Made by a program: the position numbers and the translations under genes. DNA of 6,215 bases from an uncultured Phycisphaerales bacterium (lineage in GTDB: Bacteria; Planctomycetota; Phycisphaerae; Sedimentisphaerales; Anaerobacaceae). The stretch is from positions 1 through 6,215 of the forward strand of contig CALEZT010000205.1 in assembly GCA_937927975.1 (NCBI GenBank), written 5' to 3'. Under the pieces are notes generated by a model, which was not told the origin of the DNA, ran no database searches, and was given only the letters and a program-made list of their open reading frames with translations. Within the stretch, counting starts at the first letter, position 1. Every line of letters starts with the position of its first letter. Below, one piece after another: positions 1 to 5,436 of the stretch.

Positions 1-998
1 GGGAACTGGCCCATCACCATGACCGGGGCGTCATCCAAACGGATATGCACCTGGGGAATTTCATGATTCGCGGGCGCGAAGTCTTCGCGCTCGACCCGGC
101 CATGATGCGTTTCCTCGACGGCGAGGTTGACCGACGACAGTCCTTGCGACAGGTTGCCCGCCTGACGGCCATCCTGCCCGAGAGCGCCGCTCCAGAGATT
201 GATTTGGTGTTTCGCGAGTACGCGGAGGCCCGGTCCTGGACGCTGACTGCACGAGATATGGAACGCCTTCGCAAGCACCACCGCCGGTCCAGGCGTCGCA
301 GCGTCGAGCGGGGGCTCCGGAAATTCCTCCGCGTCAACCGCAGGCACCAAGAGATCCGGTGCGGTCCCTGGCGAGGCATGGCCGACCGGAAGTTCGCCAT
401 GGCGGTGAACCTCGATGACGTCACGACACGACTCGACGAGATCATGGCCCAGGGGCGAATTCTCAAGGACGGCAAGACCTCTTTCGTCTCCCGCGTGACG
501 TTGGGCGGCGTCGAGGTCGTCATCAAACGATACAACCACAAGGGACTGCTGCACGCGATCCGGCACACGATCAAGGGTTCGAGAGCCAGGCGAAGCTGGC
601 TGAACGCCAATCGCCTGGCCCTCCTGGGCATCCCCACGCCCCGGCCTTTGGCGTACATTGAGGAACGCCGCGCCGTCCTACTATGCTGCTCCTACTTCAT
701 TACGGAGTTCATCGATGCGCAGGGCTTGCACTCGATCCTCGCGGACAAGAACGTGCCGAAGGATCGCAAACGCCAACTGATCGACCAGGTCGTAAACCTG
801 ATAGACCGGCTGGCAAGCCAGGGGATCAGTCACGGCGACACAAAGCACACGAACATTCTGTACAATGGAAGGGATGTCGTGCTCACGGACCTCGACGCCA
901 TGCGGACCAGCAGAATGGCCTGGCTCTGCCGTCACCGGCATCAACGGGATCTTGATCGCTGTCTGCGCGATCTGACGGACACAGGGGTGACGTCATGA
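1..998 (+). CDS. Tandem LPS-kinase-like protein (WaaP/InaA/Kdo-kinase type), 5' partial
   Basis: The reading frame is open from base 3, so the gene begins before the window; the ATG at 45 lies inside a catalytic loop and is not the true start. Numbering residues from base 3 (331 residues visible), the first kinase core shows HDRGVIQTDMHLGNF (6-20), with D14 the likely catalytic base and N19 plus D31 (FALDP, 28-32) the likely metal ligands. A very basic linker follows (about 88-119). A second, complete kinase domain spans about 155-301: VVIKRY with K175 as the ATP-binding lysine, HGDTKHTN (277-284) as catalytic loop and LTDLD (294-298) in place of DFG. The family phosphorylates LPS core sugars or Kdo at the cytoplasmic face of the inner membrane, using ATP. 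The acceptor here is unknown. Two domains in one chain is unusual compared with single-domain WaaP or KdkA. The stop codon overlaps the next gene. The family call is firm, the exact substrate is not. Confidence 0.85.
   Translation, partial: ELAHHHDRGVIQTDMHLGNFMIRGREVFALDPAMMRFLDGEVDRRQSLRQVARLTAILPESAAPEIDLVFREYAEARSWTLTARDMERLRKHHRRSRRRSVERGLRKFLRVNRRHQEIRCGPWRGMADRKFAMAVNLDDVTTRLDEIMAQGRILKDGKTSFVSRVTLGGVEVVIKRYNHKGLLHAIRHTIKGSRARRSWLNANRLALLGIPTPRPLAYIEERRAVLLCCSYFITEFIDAQGLHSILADKNVPKDRKRQLIDQVVNLIDRLASQGISHGDTKHTNILYNGRDVVLTDLDAMRTSRMAWLCRHRHQRDLDRCLRDLTDTGVTS
983..987 (+). promoter_or_regulatory. Ribosome binding site and ATGA coupling for the methyltransferase at 995
   Basis: AGGGG lies 7 bases before the ATG at 995, inside the last codons of the kinase gene. 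The kinase stop (TGA, 996-998) overlaps that ATG as ATGA. The arrangement fixes the start of the downstream gene and suggests re-initiation by ribosomes finishing the kinase. Confidence 0.7.
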
Positions 999-1645
999 CG
1001 CGATTGAACATCGAACGCCCCGTTCGGGACCGAATGGAGATCATCGCTCCTCTTGTGCGAGGCCGAAAGACCCTGGATCTCGGAGTGGTGGACAGCCGGC
1101 GTGCCCGACAGGAGACTGCGCAACGCCTGGAGAGGAAGTCGGCGAATCTTCTGTTCCGCCACATCTGCCAGATCAATCCGGACACGGTAGGCGTCGATAT
1201 CGATGAGGACGGCGTCGATATCCTTCGACAGCAAGGGTACAACGTGAGGACCGCCGACGTGACGACGATGGATCTGGGGGAACCGTTCGAGGTGATCGTC
1301 GCGGGCGAGTTGATCGAGCATCTGGTGAATCCCGGAGTATTCCTGCGCAATGCCGCCAGGCATCTGACCGCCGACGGCACGCTGGTCATCACGACGCCCA
1401 ATCCATTCTACGCCGGTCAAACGTGGAAGATCTGGCGACACGGCAAACCCCAGGTGCATGAAGACCACGTGTGCTGGTTTGATCCGATCACGTTGTGGCG
1501 TCTGTGTTGCCAGTCGCAGTTGGAGCCGTATGCCGTGCACTGGATGCGATCCGTCCGCAGGAATCTGCTGAAGACCTTCCCACAGTTCCTCCGGGGGTAC
1601 TTCGCACGGTCTTTTCTACTGTTGGCGCGACCGGCCCGATCCTGA
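995..1645 (+). CDS. Class I SAM-dependent methyltransferase coupled to the kinase gene
   Basis: A 216-residue protein with a Rossmann-type methyltransferase fold. Visible motifs are TLDLGVVDS (26-34; motif I), VGVDID (65-70; acidic end of beta 2, binds the SAM ribose), AGELIEHL (103-110; motif IV region) and GTLVITTPNPF (128-138; motif VI). A later HEDHVCWF (155-162) matches the usual post-core segment of these enzymes. Motif I lacks the normal GxGxG; from memory, a subset of glycan-cluster methyltransferases also carries LDLGxV in place of LDLGCG, so this need not mean inactivity. It probably methylates a sugar or a phosphate on a polysaccharide in the cytoplasm. The ATGA overlap with the kinase gene suggests the two products act in the same step. 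No signal peptide or membrane segment is seen. The substrate cannot be read from the sequence. Confidence 0.88.
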   Translation: MTRLNIERPVRDRMEIIAPLVRGRKTLDLGVVDSRRARQETAQRLERKSANLLFRHICQINPDTVGVDIDEDGVDILRQQGYNVRTADVTTMDLGEPFEVIVAGELIEHLVNPGVFLRNAARHLTADGTLVITTPNPFYAGQTWKIWRHGKPQVHEDHVCWFDPITLWRLCCQSQLEPYAVHWMRSVRRNLLKTFPQFLRGYFARSFLLLARPARS

Positions 1646-1664
1646 TCTACGCAACACCCAGGCG

Positions 1665-2396
1665 TCACATCCCGAGCCGGGAGGCATGAACGAAGATGGC
1701 GTTGCCCCAGATGATCACTCCCCGGCGGTCGTGCTTGGGCTTGTAGAAATCGTAGAGAACGAACCCACAGGACCGCAGGAACGAATCGATCTCGCTGAAA
1801 AGCGCCCCGGCCTCATAGCCCGGATTGAACCAGACCTCCGAGTAGACCAACAAAACCGAGTCTCGCAGGGCACAGGTCGCCCCTCGCAGGGCTTTGAGCT
1901 CCGCTCCCTGAATGTCGAACTTCAGAAGCTCGAGCGAAGGCGTTCCATTGGACCGCACCCAGTCGTCGATGGTCGTAACCCCCACCTCCCTTCGATCCTC
2001 GACCGACACCTCCTGGTGAAATGAGTCCCGCATCCTTCCGCCGGGGGTCAGGAGCGATGTCGATCCCGGAGAGCTTGTGACGTTCAGAAACGCCCGGCCC
2101 GTCTCGTCGGAGAGGGCCGCCGAGTAGGGGTGAAACCTCGGCTCGGCCTCCGCGAATTGCCGCAGAGTCCCGGCGTAGAGTTCGTTGGGTTCAAACGCAA
2201 ATACGTGCGCCTGGGGAAACCGTCGGATCAGCTTCCGCGAGATGCGGCCGTAACCGGCGCCGGCGTCGAGAATCCCCGTCACGGACCTGCCCTGCAACAA
2301 ACGAGGCATCACGTCGAATGGATCTTCGAGCGAGACCAGGTTTCCCGACTTGCGAAGAATCGTCTTCTTCAGGAACACTCCAATGGAATTCGACAT
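1665..2396 (-). CDS. FkbM family methyltransferase
   Basis: The chosen ATG at 2396 gives 243 residues and has GAGG 7 bases upstream; an in-frame TTG at 2477 would overlap the preceding gene and adds residues that do not look conserved. Motifs counted from this ATG: ILDAGAGYGR (42-51; motif I), FAFEPNE (66-72; SAM ribose binding), SSPGSTSL (108-115), TTIDDWV (141-147) and LLKFDIQGAELKALRGA (157-173). The last is the hallmark of the FkbM (Methyltransf_21) family. Members O-methylate hydroxyls of sugars or polyketides and are common in polysaccharide clusters. The C-terminal part (LYDFY, 214-218; WGNAIFV, 230-236) is also typical. The gene follows the pyruvyl transferase family gene on the same strand after a 64-base gap and probably shares its transcript. 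It converges on the coupled methyltransferase gene with 19 bases between stop codons. Family is sure, acceptor sugar unknown. Confidence 0.9.
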   Translation of the reverse strand: MSNSIGVFLKKTILRKSGNLVSLEDPFDVMPRLLQGRSVTGILDAGAGYGRISRKLIRRFPQAHVFAFEPNELYAGTLRQFAEAEPRFHPYSAALSDETGRAFLNVTSSPGSTSLLTPGGRMRDSFHQEVSVEDRREVGVTTIDDWVRSNGTPSLELLKFDIQGAELKALRGATCALRDSVLLVYSEVWFNPGYEAGALFSEIDSFLRSCGFVLYDFYKPKHDRRGVIIWGNAIFVHASRLGM

Positions 2397-2460
2397 ATCT
2401 GAGCCTCGGTCTCCTACAAAAACCTCGAACGGCGGAATCCGCGGGCAACGAGATCCGCGA

Positions 2461-3426
2461 TCACGAATCACCGGCAAACTGTCTGCATCGTGCGGCCAAC
2501 CCCTCGACGTACTCCAGGTGTTCGGTTCTCACGGGAGCGGACATGCTCTTGCGAATGTGGTCGAGATCACAGTCGGTCTCGATACACCCGTTGGGCAGAA
2601 TCTCAACCGTATTGAACAGACGACTGTTGCCGGTGAAACGCCCGGACTGGGCTTGCTGAAATCCTCCGTTGACGAAAACCACCGGCGTCCCCATCGCCAC
2701 ACACGGCAACGCACAGTGGATTCGCGATGTCACGACGAGTCTCGCCTTCTCATAGCGTTTCAAGATGCGGTCGGCAAGTTCGAATCGGCTGTCTTCCGTG
2801 GGGAACTCGCGGGCGGGGTATTCGTGCGTAATGTGTTCAGCCGCCTGGACGATGTCCCTGCCGAAGAGCCTGTCGAGCAGTCTCTTTCGCCTTCCGAGCA
2901 AGGCGATCTTCCCGCTCGTGAGGGATTTCTGGAAGCTGTTGAGACTCCGGAACACGCTGCGCCACGTGGGATACCTGAACAGAACGTCGACGAAGAAGAT
3001 GCTCTCATCGGACTGGTGGCGATACCGATTGCCCAACGTGAGGGTAAGGCAACTGGAGAAGTAGGCTTCGATGCCCCTGCCTTTGAGCAGTTCCAGGGTA
3101 CTGAGATCCCTGCAGCCGATCGGCCCGTGCTTCTTGAGGTATTCGACGCCCTTCTCGACCAGCATCCCCGCCGCACGCTTGGGGTTGATGTGGAACGAGA
3201 TGAACAGGGGGTGTATGCGGGCCGACGGGGGCCAGTTCGGAGGAAAGCGCATGAAGTGCCCGTTCAGAATCAGCTTCATGTCGGGCCCGGCGTACTCGTG
3301 AAGCGACTCCCGGCAGACGTACCGATCGACCCGTGGAAGGAATTGGCGCGCCGCGATGCTCTGGACATAGTCCCCGATGTTGAAGCGATCCTGGAAATCG
3401 TATGTCATGATCCCGTAGTCCACCAC
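2461..3426 (-). CDS. Polysaccharide pyruvyl transferase family protein
   Basis: The family (CsaB/WcaK type) transfers pyruvate from phosphoenolpyruvate to a sugar to form a ketal, giving the glycan a negative charge; some members have other roles. With a GTG start at 3426 the protein has 322 residues. The N-terminus reads YGIMTYDFQDRFNIGDYVQS (from residue 4), matching the usual start of the family's first Rossmann-like half. GPIGCRDLSTLELLKGRGIE (about 101-120) is the mid-protein RD motif. VVTSRIHCALPCVAMGTPVV (about 231-250) is the C-terminal SRxH motif with the conserved Arg and His. Start choice: AGGAG at 3432-3436 sits 5 bases before the GTG at 3426 (8 before GTG 3423); an ATG at 3447 is in frame but has no ribosome binding site. 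The frame stays open to 3678, but those residues look unlike coding sequence. It heads the FkbM gene. Substrate is unknown. Confidence 0.85.
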   Translation of the reverse strand: MVDYGIMTYDFQDRFNIGDYVQSIAARQFLPRVDRYVCRESLHEYAGPDMKLILNGHFMRFPPNWPPSARIHPLFISFHINPKRAAGMLVEKGVEYLKKHGPIGCRDLSTLELLKGRGIEAYFSSCLTLTLGNRYRHQSDESIFFVDVLFRYPTWRSVFRSLNSFQKSLTSGKIALLGRRKRLLDRLFGRDIVQAAEHITHEYPAREFPTEDSRFELADRILKRYEKARLVVTSRIHCALPCVAMGTPVVFVNGGFQQAQSGRFTGNSRLFNTVEILPNGCIETDCDLDHIRKSMSAPVRTEHLEYVEGLAARCRQFAGDS

Positions 3427-3431
3427 GAGTT

Positions 3432-3436
3432 CTCCT
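3432..3436 (-). promoter_or_regulatory. Ribosome binding site deciding a GTG start
   Basis: The minus strand reads AGGAG here, followed by 5 bases and then two adjacent GTG codons (3426 and 3423) in frame with the pyruvyl transferase family protein. The upstream in-frame ATG at 3447 has no recognisable Shine-Dalgarno sequence, so translation probably begins at one of the GTG codons. Confidence 0.5.
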
Positions 3437-3539
3437 GAGCACGCCATCGCGGTCAAACCGTTGTCCGAGGGCTGTTCGCACACTGCGATCGCGCTGCGAT
3501 TCAGGCTCCCGCCAACGGACAGTCCTTCATAGGGAAGGC

Positions 3540-3568
3540 ACAATACATATCTGAAACGGAAATTGCAA
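3540..3568 (-). promoter_or_regulatory. Candidate sigma-70-like promoter, leftward
   Basis: On the minus strand TTGCAA (3568-3563) and TATTGT (3545-3540) are 17 bases apart, 4 of 6 matches each to the consensus boxes. Transcription would start near 3533 and leave a leader of about 107 bases before the GTG start at 3426. Such matches arise by chance, so this is only a candidate for the pyruvyl transferase-FkbM operon. Confidence 0.25.
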
Positions 3569-3573
3569 GCCAC

Positions 3574-3602
3574 TTTCCCTTCTCTACCCGAGAGGGTATC
3601 AT
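3574..3602 (+). promoter_or_regulatory. Candidate promoter, rightward
   Basis: TATCAT (3597-3602) matches the -10 consensus at 5 of 6 positions, but the -35 partner TTTCCC (3574-3579, 17-base spacing) matches at only 3. The hairpin at 3585-3598 falls in the spacer and overlaps the -10 box, which could matter for control. It would give the glycosyltransferase gene a leader of roughly 110 bases. Confidence 0.18.
3585..3598. repeat. Perfect inverted repeat with GAGA loop
   Basis: TACCC, GAGA, TACCC complement (GGGTA): a 5-bp perfect stem with a four-base GNRA-type loop when read as plus-strand RNA. No T-run follows, so it is not an intrinsic terminator. It could be an operator or an RNA leader hairpin, or chance. 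Confidence 0.35.
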
Positions 3603-3719
3603 GACCGGTCGAAAGCAGGGTTCGACGGGTGGCCCATGAAACGGGCTTACGCGTGAACGGACTGGCAGACTGGATCATTTGGAACAGGAAGACATAGGAG
3701 CGGACGACGCAACGCGAAT

Positions 3720-4766
3720 ATGAAGCTACTGATCGTGAGCAACAACCCCAATCGGGGCAGTTTTCGCGACCGGATCAGCGGGTACTTCAATATGATGGCC
3801 GCTCGCGGAATCACGCACACAATCGAAGTGCCCGACAAGTCCCTCACGAAACGCATTCGTCAGTACGAGCGCCTGGACCACTACGATGTGATCCTGCTGC
3901 ACAAGAGAACATTCCCCCTGTTCGATGCCCTGTTCTTCAGACCCAGGAAGGCGAAAGTCGTCTTCAACTATGACGATGCGATCCTGTTCAGCGACCGAGG
4001 CGTCGCGACCCTCACGCACAGACAGCGGTTCCGACGCAGTCTGCGGGCGGCGGATGTCGTTCTCGTCGGCAGTTCCTATCTGGCGCAACTGGCCGCTCCC
4101 TATCACGACGACATCAGGATCCTCCCCCTCGGACTGCAAACGAAGAAGTACGGTTGTGACGGGAAGCGACAGGATGGCAAGGTCCGGCTGGTCTGGGTCG
4201 GCCGGCCCGTCACGCTGGAGTACATCGAACTGCTGAGACCCGTTATTCGCAAATTGGCGGGTCAATACCCCAATCTCGTGCTGCGGTTGGTCTGTGAGGA
4301 GTTCATCGACATTGAGGGCGTCGTGATCGAGAAGATCCGGTGGACGCCGGAGGTACGATACCGGGCGCTGGCGGAGGCGGACATCGGTCTGGCCCCCCTG
4401 CCTGACAACCCATTCACTCGCGGCAAGTGCACGTTCAAGGTGCTGGAATACTCCGCTTCCGGACTGCCCGTCGTGGCCTCGCCGATCGGCACCAACGCGG
4501 ACCACGTCCGAGATGGCGTCACAGGTTACCTTGCGGCGACCCCGGACCAGTGGTTGGCGAAACTCAAGACGCTCCTGGATGATCCGACCTTGCGGAACGA
4601 TATGGGAGCAAGAGGTCGGGAACACGCCAAGGAGTTCGACAGCGCCATCATCGGGGAGAAGCTCTGCGATCTGCTCCTGGAGACGGCCGGTCGCTCCTCT
4701 CAAGACACGACAGGACAAGCGACGGTTCCTTCGCCCATCACTTCACAGCTTCGAGGTTCAGGCTGA
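3720..4766 (+). CDS. GT4-type glycosyltransferase (GT-B fold)
   Basis: A 348-residue retaining glycosyltransferase of the GT4 kind, transferring a sugar from a nucleotide-sugar donor to a glycan acceptor at the cytoplasmic face of the membrane. The N-terminus MKLLIVSNN is the first beta strand of the acceptor domain, followed by FNYDDAILF (82-90), a motif common in these enzymes. ILPLGL (134-139) marks the passage to the donor domain, and VRLVWVGRP (155-163) opens it. The donor-site signature lies at 235-260: GKCTFKVLEYSASGLPVVAS, then PIGTN, with E243 in the nucleotide-sugar binding loop, and DGVTGYLA (265-272) follows. The last 25 residues or so (from about 324) are polar and unstructured-looking. 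ATG at 3720 has no Shine-Dalgarno sequence close by; AGGAG at 3696-3700 is too far and no earlier in-frame start exists. The stop lies 29 bases inside the opposing gene. Donor and linkage are unknown. Confidence 0.9.
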   Translation: MKLLIVSNNPNRGSFRDRISGYFNMMAARGITHTIEVPDKSLTKRIRQYERLDHYDVILLHKRTFPLFDALFFRPRKAKVVFNYDDAILFSDRGVATLTHRQRFRRSLRAADVVLVGSSYLAQLAAPYHDDIRILPLGLQTKKYGCDGKRQDGKVRLVWVGRPVTLEYIELLRPVIRKLAGQYPNLVLRLVCEEFIDIEGVVIEKIRWTPEVRYRALAEADIGLAPLPDNPFTRGKCTFKVLEYSASGLPVVASPIGTNADHVRDGVTGYLAATPDQWLAKLKTLLDDPTLRNDMGARGREHAKEFDSAIIGEKLCDLLLETAGRSSQDTTGQATVPSPITSQLRGSG

Positions 4767-5373
4767 TTTCGAATGACTGGCCGCCCACAGTCATGATCTT
4801 GCAGGCCTTGTCTTTGAAATCATGGTGCTGACAGTTCCGCGGATCCCACGGTCGGACCTCACGAAAACCCGCCTTCTGCAACAGACCGGACAGTCCTCTG
4901 CGGTTGAACACCGAGTAGTGCACGTTGTAGTCGGAGTCCTGTCCACCCATCAACTGGAGGTGAATCGCGTCGGTATTCTCGCCGCCGGCCTTGTACACGT
5001 CGATCAGCCGATCGAAATCCGGGACGGACAGACGCAGAACGCCATTCGTTCGCAGCACTCTCTTCATTTCCTGGAGAACCGGTGCCAGTCCGGACATTTT
5101 GATATGCTCCAGGATGTGGCACATGTACACCAGATCGACGCTCTCGTCCGCGAACTGAGAGAGATCCGCAATGCGGTCCGTGACCACATGCACGTGTGCG
5201 TAAGGCAAAGCATCGATGTTGATGAACTCCGGACTGTTGATCTTCCCGCAACCGATGTGAAGGAAGACCTCGCCTCCTGGGTTTGCAGGGCGCCGCGGAT
5301 CTTTGAGTCGCCGCCGGAAGAAAGACAATCTTGTCTTGAGATTCCGTCGCAATGCCTTGATCACGTTATCCAT
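4738..5373 (-). CDS. Class I SAM-dependent methyltransferase (polysaccharide-cluster type)
   Basis: From the ATG at 5373 the protein has 211 residues. A basic N-terminal stretch is followed by VFLHIGCGK (36-44; motif I), the typical FINID segment (50-54), SVDLVYMCHILEHI (78-91; motif IV region) and EMKRVLRTNGVLRLSVPDFD (102-121). Further on, GGQDSDYNVHYSVFN (143-157) and the LQKAGFREV segment (165-173) match small methyltransferases found in LPS and capsule clusters, where they probably methylate sugars. The start is uncertain: AGGGAGGT abuts the ATG with almost no spacer, so the GTG at 5364 (10-base spacing) or the GTG at 5391 (no good ribosome binding site) are alternatives. It lies 63 bases after the stop of the upstream methyltransferase gene and is probably cotranscribed with it. 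Its 3' end overlaps the glycosyltransferase gene tail to tail by 29 bases. Confidence 0.87.
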   Translation of the reverse strand: MDNVIKALRRNLKTRLSFFRRRLKDPRRPANPGGEVFLHIGCGKINSPEFINIDALPYAHVHVVTDRIADLSQFADESVDLVYMCHILEHIKMSGLAPVLQEMKRVLRTNGVLRLSVPDFDRLIDVYKAGGENTDAIHLQLMGGQDSDYNVHYSVFNRRGLSGLLQKAGFREVRPWDPRNCQHHDFKDKACKIMTVGGQSFEISLNLEAVK

Positions 5374-5381
5374 ACCTCCCT
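5374..5381 (-). promoter_or_regulatory. Strong Shine-Dalgarno sequence abutting an ATG
   Basis: The minus strand reads AGGGAGGT directly before the ATG at 5373, leaving one base between the GGAGG core and the start codon. That is shorter than normal. Spacing to the in-frame GTG at 5364 is 10 bases, so that codon may be the start used. Confidence 0.5.
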
Positions 5382-5436
5382 GCTCTCGCACAGCGAACGA
5401 TTCTCATCAACATGCATTCGATTCCGAACGGGAGAT

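Larger units (their letters stand above)
3427..3719. other. Divergent intergenic control region
   Basis: This 293-base stretch separates the leftward pyruvyl transferase family gene from the rightward glycosyltransferase gene and must contain the start signals of both unless transcription comes from further away. An open minus-strand frame crosses part of it but shows no family motif and low-complexity residue use, so I do not count it as coding. It holds a perfect 5-bp hairpin with a GAGA loop (3585-3598), a GACCGGTC palindrome (3603-3610), and a direct repeat CTGCGAT (3483-3489 and 3494-3500, 11-base period). No RNA gene was recognised. Confidence 0.6.

Noticed and set aside
1670..1682. Hairpin TCCCG-AGC-CGGGA near the convergent stops as a terminator
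   Set aside because: The stem is only 5 bp, there is no T-run on either strand, and it lies inside the end of the FkbM gene.
2432..2459. Near-palindrome GCGGAATCCGC and direct repeat ATCCGCG between the two leftward genes
   Set aside because: Both are short, and the T-run on the minus strand is too far from the stem for an intrinsic terminator; expected by chance in GC-rich DNA.
2397..2477. TTG start for the FkbM protein at 2477
   Set aside because: It would overlap the upstream gene by 17 bases; the ATG at 2396 has GAGG at proper spacing and gives a normal family length.
2350..3438. Long plus-strand open frame (362 codons) opposite the pyruvyl transferase and FkbM genes
   Set aside because: It shows no domain motif and lies antisense to two genes with clear family signatures; long antisense frames are common in GC-rich DNA.
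3427..3678. N-terminal extension of the pyruvyl transferase family protein up to 3678
   Set aside because: The extra residues do not resemble the family, and a good ribosome binding site supports a GTG start at 3426.
3726..4718. 330-codon minus-strand frame opposite the glycosyltransferase
   Set aside because: It is the antisense shadow of a gene with a full GT4 signature and has no recognisable motif.
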